NCBI GenBank assembly: GCA_030696435.1
Contig: JAUYSF010000112.1
Coordinates: 1-11,829, forward strand
Direction of reading: 5' to 3'
Source: Desulfoprunum sp.
Lineage (GTDB): Bacteria > Desulfobacterota > Desulfobulbia > Desulfobulbales > Desulfocapsaceae
Length of the DNA: 11,829 nt
Shown: positions 1 to 6,499 of the stretch, in pieces
Layout: each line of letters begins with the position of its first letter
Numbering within the stretch: the stretch's first letter is position 1
Notes under the pieces: generated by a model
The model's database searches: none
The model's input: only the letters and a program-made list of their open reading frames with translations
What the model was told of the DNA's origin: nothing
Translations under genes and position numbers: made by a program

Positions 1-1
1 C

Positions 2-481
2 ACGTCCCTCCATGATATCGGCAAGGCGGGCATCAGGGAGGAAATCCTCCTCAAACCAGGGCGATTGACGGAAGGGGAGTATGAAGAGATGAAACGGCAC
101 GTCGAATACGGTGAGGCCCTTCTTCTCAGCAGCCCTCAAAACCGTGAGGAGGCCGAATTTCTTGATCTGGCCAGGGCCATCGTGGCCACACATCATGAGA
201 AATGGGACGGCAGCGGTTATCCTAAGGGACTCAGTGGCGAGGAAATCCCTCTGGCCGGGAGGATACTGGCCGTGGCTGATGTCTATGACGCCCTGATGAG
301 CAAGCGCTGCTACAAGGCAGCCTATTCCCATGAACAGTCACGGGCGATCCTGATGAAGGGGAGCGGGTCCTGGTTTGATCCGGTCATCGCCGACGCTTTC
401 AAGGAGATAGATGTAGAGATGTGGCGGATCAGTCAGGAACACCGCGAGGGTATGGATAATTCGGAGTTCATCCTGCAGTAG
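2..481 (+). CDS. HD-GYP domain protein, 3' part (probable c-di-GMP phosphodiesterase)
   Basis: The reading frame is open from base 2 to the TAG at 479-481 (159 residues) and enters from outside the window, so this is the C-terminal part of a longer protein. Seen: HDIGK at residues 4-8, MKRH at 30-33, HHEKWDGSGYPKG starting at residue 64 (GYP at 72-74), and ADVYDAL followed by the usual C-terminal FDP segment. These are the HD, His and GYP motifs of the HD-GYP family, which hydrolyses cyclic di-GMP using a metal centre; the metal-binding His and Asp residues visible in this part are intact. One small departure is AGIREE where the family usually has IGIPD or similar. The family is often fused to a receiver, PAS or GAF sensor domain, but that part lies outside the window, so its signal input is unknown. 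A TTG at 65 is not a credible start because it falls after the HD motif. It is convergent with dmeF. Family call is firm; enzymatic activity is inferred. Confidence 0.9.
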   Translation, partial: TSLHDIGKAGIREEILLKPGRLTEGEYEEMKRHVEYGEALLLSSPQNREEAEFLDLARAIVATHHEKWDGSGYPKGLSGEEIPLAGRILAVADVYDALMSKRCYKAAYSHEQSRAILMKGSGSWFDPVIADAFKEIDVEMWRISQEHREGMDNSEFILQ

Positions 482-533
482 CCGGCGTCACTGCATTTGC
501 GCAAACAGTTGACGAACAGCGCGGCGTGGCCCT
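482..533. other. Short convergent intergenic gap
   Basis: These 52 bases separate the stop codons of the HD-GYP gene and dmeF. The only symmetry seen is the short palindrome TTTGCGCAAA at 496-505. No stem followed by a T-run is visible on either strand, so I cannot point to a rho-independent terminator here. Confidence 0.6.
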
Positions 534-1490
534 TTAATGCTGAACGGGCAGGGGCTCATCGGTGCAGATATGCACCTCGATAGTCAGATGGGAGATCTCG
601 GCAAAATCGCCCAGCAGTTTTCGGTAATAGTCATTTTTTTCTAGATGATGGGTGACGATCGAGATGATCGCCGCATAGTCGGCCGGGCCAACCCGCCAGA
701 CATGGATATCGGCAACCCGATTGTCCTGCACCCCTTCAATGGCTGCGACAATGGCCGAGACATAGTCGGTCTCGATACTGCCATCAAGGAGTATGGGGCT
801 GGTCTCTTTCAGCAAGGAGAGGGACCAGCGGGTTATGACCAGTGCCCCGACGATGCCCATGATCGGATCGAGCCAGTTCCAGCCCAGGTATTTGCCGAAC
901 ACCAGGGCGGTAATGGCCAGCACTGACGTCAGGGCATCGGCCATGACATGGAGATAAGCGGCCTTCAGGTTATGATCGGAATGACCATGATGGTGATCGT
1001 GGCCATGGTCGTGATCGTGATGATCCTCGTGGTCATGATGATCCTGGAGGATAAAGGCGCAGATCACGTTGATGATAAGACCGAGGACAGCCACGCATAT
1101 AGCCTCGTTGAAATGAATCGGTTGCGGCGCGACGATGCGATGCACCGACTCGGCTAGCATGACGAAGGCGACAACCGCCAGGGCAATGGCGCTGGCAAAT
1201 CCGCCCAGAACGCTGACCTTGCCGGTCCCAAAGGCGAAGGCTGGATCGTTGGCATGCTTTACGGCATAGCGATAGGCGAAGATGGTGATGAGAAAGGCGG
1301 CAACATGGGTGCCCATGTGCCAGCCGTCGGCCAGCAGGGCCATCGAGCCAAAGACGGTACCGGCTATGACCTCAACCACCATGGTGACCGCAGTGAGAGC
1401 GAGGACCTGTTTGGTGCGCCGTTCGCCCTGTTCATGGATGACGGTGAAGTCATGACCATGCTGCCAGTGTGTGAGAGAGTGGGTATGCAT
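534..1490 (-). CDS. dmeF: Cation diffusion facilitator, DmeF-type Co/Zn/divalent metal exporter
   Basis: Inner-membrane proton-coupled exporter of divalent metal ions; characterised DmeF proteins act mainly on cobalt. The 318-residue protein has six predicted membrane helices (about 28-48, 57-75, 95-117, 130-149, 177-199, 208-228) and a cytoplasmic C-terminal domain (about 234-318) with the family segment around ADIHVW. The membrane metal site is seen as H58xxxH62 in helix 2 and H181xxxD185 in helix 5; many zinc CDF proteins have an Asp in place of H62. The loop between helices 4 and 5 (about 150-173) is almost all His and Asp, a probable metal buffer or sensor. The N-terminus is also His-rich (HTHSLTHWQHGHDF), as is usual for DmeF, which supports the ATG at 1490 although its Shine-Dalgarno is weak. 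It starts 43 bases after lolD ends on the same strand with no terminator between them, so read-through from the lysS-lol operon is likely. Family is secure; cobalt preference is inferred. Confidence 0.9.
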   Translation of the reverse strand: MHTHSLTHWQHGHDFTVIHEQGERRTKQVLALTAVTMVVEVIAGTVFGSMALLADGWHMGTHVAAFLITIFAYRYAVKHANDPAFAFGTGKVSVLGGFASAIALAVVAFVMLAESVHRIVAPQPIHFNEAICVAVLGLIINVICAFILQDHHDHEDHHDHDHGHDHHHGHSDHNLKAAYLHVMADALTSVLAITALVFGKYLGWNWLDPIMGIVGALVITRWSLSLLKETSPILLDGSIETDYVSAIVAAIEGVQDNRVADIHVWRVGPADYAAIISIVTHHLEKNDYYRKLLGDFAEISHLTIEVHICTDEPLPVQH

Positions 1491-1533
1491 GGGGGCTTTC
1501 GTGGTAGCTGGTGGTTTGTTGGGATGTCCTGAA

Positions 1534-2208
1534 TTATTTGATGAGTAGGCCGTCTTTTAAGGTGCAGCAGTGGTCCATGCGTCCGGCCAGTTCCATATTG
1601 TGGGTGACCATGATGGTGGCCAGGGAGCGCTCCCGGCAGAGGCGGTGCAGCAAGTCGAAGACCAGGTTGCCGGCCCGGCTGTCGAGGTTGCCGGTCGGTT
1701 CATCGGCCAGCAACAGGGCCGGTTCCATGATCAGAGCCCGGGCCAGGGCGGTGCGCTGCTGTTCCCCTCCCGAAAGCTCGGCGACCCGATGGCCGATCCG
1801 GTGATCGAGTTCGACCTGGGCCAGCAGCTCTTTGGCTGGGCCTTCCATCTTTTTTCTGTCCCGACCGGCGATGAGTGTTGGCATCATGACGTTTTCCAAG
1901 GCAGTAAATTCCGGCATCAGGTGATGAAACTGGAAGATGAAACCGAGGGATTTGTTGCGAAAAGCGGCCAGTTCCCGATCGCTCTTCTTGATCAGGCTCT
2001 TGCCCCGGAAGTACATCTCGCCGGTGGTCGGGCTATCGAGGGTGCCGAGAATCTTCAAAAGCGTACTTTTGCCCGAACCCGAGGCCCCGACGATGGCCGT
2101 CATCTCTCCCGGTTCGATACTCAGGTTGATATCGGACAGTACCGTCAACCGTTCACTCCCAACCGGAAAGGTCTTGGAGATACCGGTCGCCTGAAAGAGC
2201 GGGCTCAT
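1534..2208 (-). CDS. lolD: LolD, ATPase of the lipoprotein-releasing ABC transporter
   Basis: ATP-hydrolysing subunit of the inner-membrane complex that extracts outer-membrane lipoproteins and passes them to the periplasmic carrier LolA. The 224-residue protein has Walker A GASGSGKST (41-49), Q-loop Gln93, signature LSGGEQQR (145-152), Walker B ALLLADE (164-170) and switch His203. The segment FQFHHLMPEFTALENV after the Q-loop is characteristic of LolD rather than of other MacB-like ATPases. An in-frame ATG lies 13 codons upstream (2247), but the start at 2208 is preferred: it overlaps the permease stop as ATGA, is preceded by GAGGTG five bases away, and gives a normal-length N-terminus. The overlap implies translational coupling, fitting fixed stoichiometry with the permease. 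The stop is TAA at 1534-1536. Confidence 0.93.
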   Translation of the reverse strand: MSPLFQATGISKTFPVGSERLTVLSDINLSIEPGEMTAIVGASGSGKSTLLKILGTLDSPTTGEMYFRGKSLIKKSDRELAAFRNKSLGFIFQFHHLMPEFTALENVMMPTLIAGRDRKKMEGPAKELLAQVELDHRIGHRVAELSGGEQQRTALARALIMEPALLLADEPTGNLDSRAGNLVFDLLHRLCRERSLATIMVTHNMELAGRMDHCCTLKDGLLIK

Positions 2209-3431
2209 GACAGCACCTCGGCGGGCTGGACCTGCGAGGCCTTCCATGACGGATAGAGGGTTGCGGTCAGGGTGATGATGATTGAGCTGATGGCGACGAT
2301 GGCCACATCCAGCGGCAGGACCTTGATCGGCAGGGTAGTCATGGGATAGACATTCGAGGGCAATTCAATGAAATGATAGCGCGACAACAGCTCGCAGAGG
2401 CCAAGCCCGCCGGCGACCCCAAGCAGTGTACCGGCCACGGCGATAACCAGGCCCTGGAAGAAGAAGATGCGCATGATCGAGGCCGAGGTGGCGCCCATGG
2501 ATTTAAGGATGGCGATATCGCGACTCTTTTCCATCACCACCATGACGAGGGCGCTGATGATATTGAGGGCGGCCACCAGGATGATCAGGGTCATGCAGAT
2601 GAACATGCCGATCTTTTCCAGTTTGAAGGCGGCAAAAAGATTGTGATTCATCGACATCCAGTCCCTGCTGTTAAAACCGTGGCCAAGCTTCGCAGTGATA
2701 TCGGTGGCAATCTGGTCGGCTCTGTTGAGGTCTTTTTCTTCGATCTTGACCTCAATGCCGTGGGCAATATCACCGATGCCGAGAAAGCCCTGGACGTTGG
2801 CGATTGACATGTAGGCCAGGGATGAATCATACTCGAACATGCCGGACTCGAAAATACCGGAGACCTTGCAGGTTTTGACCTTGGGAATGACCCCCATCGG
2901 CGTCAGCGGTCCCGAGGGCGAAATCAGTCGGACCCGGTCGCCGACATCGACCTGTAGGTCCTCGGCTAGATTCTTGCCGAGGATGATATGGGGCACCCTG
3001 GCAGTTGGTTCCTGGATGAGATCTTCCATCTTGCCGGCCTTCATCTGTTGGGGCAGCCTGATCACGGTTCTGGCGGTCTCCGGATCGATACCGCGCAGGA
3101 TGACGCCATTGCCGCCGCTGGCACCGCTTAACAGCGTCTGGGTGTAGAGATAGGGTGTGGCGCCAATCACCCCTTTCGTGCTGAGGACTCGGTCGCGCAC
3201 CAAGTTGTAATCATTGATAACACCACCGATCCGCTGGACGACGATATGGGAGTTGACCCCGAGGATCTGATCCCTGAGCCCATCGGTGAATCCCGAATAG
3301 ACCGCCAGCACGACGATGAGGGCGATGACCCCCACGGTGATGCCGGCGACGCTGATCAAAGAGATAAGCGAGATGAAGCCGTGCCGGTGTTTGGCCCGCA
3401 GGTATCTGAAACTGACAAACCATTCAAACAT
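2205..3431 (-). CDS. lolC: Lipoprotein-releasing system permease, LolC/LolE family
   Basis: Membrane subunit that works with LolD to move mature lipoproteins out of the inner membrane. The 408-residue protein shows the family layout: a cytoplasmic N-terminus (MFEWFVSFRYLRAK), helix 1 about 22-46, a large periplasmic domain about 50-270, then helices about 274-298, 322-348 and 370-394. The segment EKSRDIAILKSMGAT (301-315), between helices 2 and 3, matches the conserved cytoplasmic coupling region of FtsX/MacB-type permeases. The end (YPSWKASQVQPAEVLS) is typical. Residues 171-183 (SPSGPLTPMGVIP) resemble the Pro-rich hook by which E. coli LolC recruits LolA. Only one permease gene is present here, between lysS and lolD, so the complex may be a permease homodimer (as proposed for LolF systems) or a second permease may be elsewhere. 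The ATG at 3431 lies two bases after the lysS stop, with AGAGG seven bases upstream. LolC versus LolF naming is uncertain. Confidence 0.9.
   Translation of the reverse strand: MFEWFVSFRYLRAKHRHGFISLISLISVAGITVGVIALIVVLAVYSGFTDGLRDQILGVNSHIVVQRIGGVINDYNLVRDRVLSTKGVIGATPYLYTQTLLSGASGGNGVILRGIDPETARTVIRLPQQMKAGKMEDLIQEPTARVPHIILGKNLAEDLQVDVGDRVRLISPSGPLTPMGVIPKVKTCKVSGIFESGMFEYDSSLAYMSIANVQGFLGIGDIAHGIEVKIEEKDLNRADQIATDITAKLGHGFNSRDWMSMNHNLFAAFKLEKIGMFICMTLIILVAALNIISALVMVVMEKSRDIAILKSMGATSASIMRIFFFQGLVIAVAGTLLGVAGGLGLCELLSRYHFIELPSNVYPMTTLPIKVLPLDVAIVAISSIIITLTATLYPSWKASQVQPAEVLS
2214..2219 (-). promoter_or_regulatory. Shine-Dalgarno of lolD
   Basis: On the minus strand GAGGTG ends five bases before the ATG at 2208. 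It sits inside the last codons of the permease gene and is the main reason for choosing 2208 over the upstream ATG at 2247. Confidence 0.7.
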
Positions 3432-3433
3432 GA

Positions 3434-4975
3434 TCAGGCCTCTGCCTTTTTACAACCGCAACCGCAGGATGCAGCCGGGGCCTTGACCTGGCCTTTGGTC
3501 TCGGGTTTGAGGTGCGGGAAGAGGATGACGTCGCGAATGGACGGGGCATCGGTCAGCAGCATGACCAGCCGGTCGATACCGATACCCTCGCCGGCGGCGG
3601 AGGGCATGCCGTATTCCAGGGCCCGGACATAGTCCTCGTCGAGCACGGGATGGACCTCTTCGTCGCCCCCGCGCTCATCGATCTGTTTTTCAAAGCGCTG
3701 GCGCTGATCGACCGGATCATTCAATTCACTGAAGGCATTGGCGATCTCCCGGCCGGTGATGAACAGCTCGAAACGGTCGGTAACCGTCGGGTCCTGTTCG
3801 TTGCGTCGGGCCAGCGGCGAGACCTCGGTGGGGTAGGAGGTGATGAAGGTCGGATCGATGAGCTTTTCCTCGACCAGCAGTTCGAAGAGTTCGGTCTTGG
3901 CCTTGCCCGTCCCGGCCTGCTCCTCAAGCTTTATGCCTTTTTCCCGAGCCAGGGCGAAGATTTTCGCGTCGTCTGTGAGGATAGCCGGATCTACGCCGCC
4001 GACCTGAACCAAAGCCTCATCCATAGTCAGCCGTCGCCAGGGCGGGGCAAGATTGACGTCTGCCCCCTGATAGGTAATCTGCATCGTGCCGTTGACCTTC
4101 TCGCAGATCGAGGCGATCAGCTCCTCGGTGAGGTCCATCAGGTCGTGATAGGTGGCGTAGGCCTGATAGAATTCAAGCATGGTGAATTCCGGGTTGTGCC
4201 GGGTCGAGAGGCCCTCATTGCGAAAATTACGGTTGATTTCGAAGACCCGGTCAAAGCCGCCGACCAGCAGGCGCTTGAGATAGAGCTCCGGGGCGATGCG
4301 CAGGTAGAGGTCCATATCCAGGGCCTTGTGATGGGTCTTAAACGGCCTGGCGGTGGCGCCGCCGGGCACCGGCTGCATCATCGGAGTCTCAACCTCCATG
4401 AAATCGTGGTTGTTGAAGTATTCCCGCACGAGACGGATGATCTCCACCCGCTTGCGGAAGATCTCGCGGCTCTCCGGCGTGACGATCAGGTCGACATAAC
4501 GCTGGCGGTAGCGGGTCTCGACATCGGTAAGGCCGTGCCATTTCTCCGGCAGAGGGCGCAGTGATTTCGAGATCATGGTGATGTCGGTTGCCAAGACTGA
4601 CAGCTCACCGGTCTTGGTCTTGAAGAGGGTTCCCACAACGCCGACGATATCGCCGATATCCCATTTTTTGAAGATGGTGAATTGCTCCTCGCCCAGGGTG
4701 TCGCGCTGCAGGTAGATCTGCATCTGACCACTGGTGTCGACCAGATGGCAGAAGGCGGCCTTGCCGAATTTGCGCATCGACATGACCCGGCCGGCGATCG
4801 AATAGCTGGCTTTGCCCGGTTCGGCGGTCTCGGGTTCCAGGGACTCACCTTTGGGTAGGAGTTCCTGTACCGAATTGGCAGGTTTGAATGAGTTACTATA
4901 GAGGTTGACGCCGAGCGCGGCCAGGGCCTCGGCCTTTTCCCGGCGCTGCGTCAGGACTTGATTATCTTTATTCAT
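3434..4975 (-). CDS. lysS: Lysyl-tRNA synthetase, class II
   Basis: Attaches lysine to tRNA-Lys in the cytoplasm. With the start at 4975 the protein is 513 residues: an N-terminal OB-fold anticodon-binding domain (about 55-135, including GRVMSMRKFGKAAF), then the class II catalytic core with motif 1 (about 180-208, EVETPMM), motif 2 (from FRNEG at 251-255 through HNPEFTMLEFYQAY) and motif 3 (GIGIDRLVMLL from 464). All expected core segments are present. An ATG at 5038 would add 21 residues, but that codon lies in the loop and stem of the terminator of the upstream gene, and the added residues do not look like LysS; the start at 4975 gives MNKDNQVLTQRREKAEAL, as in the family. Its Shine-Dalgarno is weak (GAG seven bases away). 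Unusual: about 24 residues follow the normal end of motif 3 and contain SCGCGCKK (503-510), a CxCxC motif. First gene of the probable lysS-lolC-lolD(-dmeF) operon. Confidence 0.95.
   Translation of the reverse strand: MNKDNQVLTQRREKAEALAALGVNLYSNSFKPANSVQELLPKGESLEPETAEPGKASYSIAGRVMSMRKFGKAAFCHLVDTSGQMQIYLQRDTLGEEQFTIFKKWDIGDIVGVVGTLFKTKTGELSVLATDITMISKSLRPLPEKWHGLTDVETRYRQRYVDLIVTPESREIFRKRVEIIRLVREYFNNHDFMEVETPMMQPVPGGATARPFKTHHKALDMDLYLRIAPELYLKRLLVGGFDRVFEINRNFRNEGLSTRHNPEFTMLEFYQAYATYHDLMDLTEELIASICEKVNGTMQITYQGADVNLAPPWRRLTMDEALVQVGGVDPAILTDDAKIFALAREKGIKLEEQAGTGKAKTELFELLVEEKLIDPTFITSYPTEVSPLARRNEQDPTVTDRFELFITGREIANAFSELNDPVDQRQRFEKQIDERGGDEEVHPVLDEDYVRALEYGMPSAAGEGIGIDRLVMLLTDAPSIRDVILFPHLKPETKGQVKAPAASCGCGCKKAEA
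3439..3443 (-). promoter_or_regulatory. Shine-Dalgarno of the Lol permease gene
   Basis: AGAGG on the minus strand, seven bases before the ATG at 3431. It lies in the last codons of lysS, so ribosomes finishing lysS pass directly over it, which suggests coupled translation. Confidence 0.55.
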
Positions 4976-5023
4976 GGTACAGCTCATTGGTGGTGGAAGG
5001 GTGATGATGCCCCAGGCATCTAT

Positions 5024-5050
5024 AAAAAAAAGCGGCATAAATTGCCGCTT
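5024..5050 (-). terminator. Rho-independent terminator after rlmD
   Basis: Read on the minus strand: AAGCGGCA (5050-5043), loop ATTTA, TGCCGCTT (5037-5030), then an unbroken T-run to 5024. The eight-base-pair stem is perfect. On the plus strand no T-run follows, so it acts in the minus direction, 51 bases after the rlmD stop. It ends the rlmD transcript and separates it from lysS. The sequence TATAGAT immediately after the T-run (5024-5018) could serve as a -10 element for lysS, but no good -35 element is seen. Confidence 0.88.
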
Positions 5051-5101
5051 CTCAAATCAATCTGAAGATACCTTAGGAATTACCGAGAAACGGTCATTCT
5101 G

Positions 5102-6442
5102 TCAATTCTTTTCAAGCAGGGCAACGGTCTCGATATGATGGGTCTGGGGGAACATATCGATAGGCTGGAGGCGGCGCAGGGTGAAACCGGTCTTGATGAG
5201 TTCGGCCAGATCACGGCAGAGGGTGGCCGGATCGCAGGAAATATAGACCAGGCGTTTGCCGGTAAAAGTTGCGAGCTGGCGGGCCAGACCGGGGGCACCC
5301 TGGCGGGGCGGGTCGATGACCACACAGGCAAACGATCTTGCGGTCCCGACCAGTTCGTCACAGGCCGTATGGAGTGGCATCTGGCAAAATTCGGTGTTGC
5401 TCAGACCGGCCCTGCGGCTGTTTGCCCTGGCGCTGCGGATGGCCGAGGCCTGGCCTTCAATGCCGAGAAGATTTCGGCATCGTCCGGCCAGCGGGATAGA
5501 GAAGTTGCCCATGCCGCAGAAGAGATCGAGGACATCCTCGTCTGCGGCCGGGTTGGCGAAATCGAGGACTGTTTTGATCAGCCGAAGGTTCTGGGCCAGA
5601 TTGACCTGGCAGAAGCCGCCCACCTCCCATGAGAGTTCCAGGGCGGCGGCAATCTCATTATCTGGCGGATAGACGATCCCCAGGGTTCGCTCTCCGTCAC
5701 CTGCCGCCGGTTTTTTTGCGGCATTGCCAAGAGGAAAGGACTCGGCCTGGAAAAAAATCCGGTCGATGAGCGGGATCTCCCGGCAGAGGTGGGCTGCGGT
5801 TTCCACGTCTTTGGGCCGGGGTTTGCGCATGAGGCGCATCAGGCAGACCACCCTGGCGGCGGCCGGATCGACCAGGAGCTCAAGTTCGAGACAGTGGCGC
5901 ATCAGCCCCGTGAATGCGGCATGTCCCTGCAGGTCTGCCAATGCCTGGTTGAGTTCTTCCCGGGCCAGCAGACAGCGGCATATCGGGATGATCTCGTGGG
6001 AATGAAAGCGTTTGAACCCCGGTCTTCCGGCAGGATCGATCTGGAGGCGGATACGTTGGCGGTAGCCGAAGATGAGTGGTGACGGCAGTGGCTCAGTGAG
6101 GATATCGGCAGCCTCTTGCAGCAAGGGGGAGCCGTGACGGAGCAATAGGTCGGCAATGATCTCTTTTTTAAGCGTCAACTGGCCGGCATAGTCACAGTGC
6201 TGTAGATCGCAGCCGCCGCAGTCGCCGTAATGGGGGCATGCGGGGGTGATTCTGGCGGGATGGCTGGTGTGAATCCTGGTCGCGGTGCCCTGGATATATG
6301 ATTTCTTTTCGTCGGTGACACGGATATCAACACACTCTCCCGGCAGGGCCCGCTGGATCAGAACAGACCGGCCATCCTCGAGTCGGGCCAGGCCGTATCC
6401 GCCGTTGATCAGTTTTTTAATGGTGAGCGGATTGATATTCAT
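5102..6442 (-). CDS. rlmD: 23S rRNA (uracil-5-)-methyltransferase, RumA/RlmD type
   Basis: SAM-dependent enzyme of the TrmA/RumA family; RumA makes m5U1939 in 23S rRNA. From the ATG at 6442 the protein is 446 residues, close to the family norm. Seen: an N-terminal TRAM-like domain (about 1-55); iron-sulfur cysteines C69, C75 and C78 in CPHYGDCGGC, with the fourth probably C155 or C157; a SAM-binding loop DLFCGMGNFSIPLA (306-319); DPPR (377-380); nucleophile C403 in YISCDPATL; and general base E438 in HHIETVALL. The catalytic set is complete. An ATG at 6541 would add 33 residues, but these are not TRAM-like and would overlap the divergent tamA gene. No clear Shine-Dalgarno precedes 6442. It appears monocistronic, ended by the terminator at 5024-5050. 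TrmA-family paralogues such as RlmC also exist; the 4Fe-4S cysteines plus TRAM region favour RlmD, though the exact target uridine cannot be proved from sequence. Confidence 0.9.
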   Translation of the reverse strand: MNINPLTIKKLINGGYGLARLEDGRSVLIQRALPGECVDIRVTDEKKSYIQGTATRIHTSHPARITPACPHYGDCGGCDLQHCDYAGQLTLKKEIIADLLLRHGSPLLQEAADILTEPLPSPLIFGYRQRIRLQIDPAGRPGFKRFHSHEIIPICRCLLAREELNQALADLQGHAAFTGLMRHCLELELLVDPAAARVVCLMRLMRKPRPKDVETAAHLCREIPLIDRIFFQAESFPLGNAAKKPAAGDGERTLGIVYPPDNEIAAALELSWEVGGFCQVNLAQNLRLIKTVLDFANPAADEDVLDLFCGMGNFSIPLAGRCRNLLGIEGQASAIRSARANSRRAGLSNTEFCQMPLHTACDELVGTARSFACVVIDPPRQGAPGLARQLATFTGKRLVYISCDPATLCRDLAELIKTGFTLRRLQPIDMFPQTHHIETVALLEKN

Positions 6443-6469
6443 CGTTTCAAATACGGAGCAGTAGTGTAG

Positions 6470-6499
6470 AATATCGCTGATGTTTTTACGAACTTTCAA
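6470..6499 (-). promoter_or_regulatory. Candidate promoter of rlmD
   Basis: On the minus strand TTGAAA (6499-6494) and GATATT (6475-6470) are separated by 18 bases, matching sigma-70 consensus at five and four of six positions. Transcription would begin near 6463, leaving a leader of about 20 bases to the ATG at 6442. This is a pattern match only; it overlaps the longest possible tamA reading frame. Confidence 0.35.

Noticed and set aside
496..505. Palindrome TTTGCGCAAA between the HD-GYP gene and dmeF
   Set aside because: Too short and without a T-run to call a terminator, and a lone ten-base palindrome is not enough to call an operator.
990..1050. Repetitive ATGATC/GTGATC-like pattern resembling a short tandem repeat
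   Set aside because: Explained by repeated His and Asp codons in the DmeF loop; no regular repeat-spacer structure, so not a CRISPR array.
948..1157. Plus-strand open frame rich in Met and Val
   Set aside because: It is the complement of the His/Asp codon run in dmeF; its odd composition follows directly from that low-complexity stretch.
1570..2256. 228-codon open frame on the plus strand across lolD
   Set aside because: Antisense to intact LolD, with no family resemblance; a shadow of the real frame.
3512..4564. 350-codon open frame on the plus strand inside lysS
   Set aside because: It is fully antisense to a complete, motif-verified LysS, has no recognisable domain or ribosome site, and arises from the codon composition of the opposite strand.
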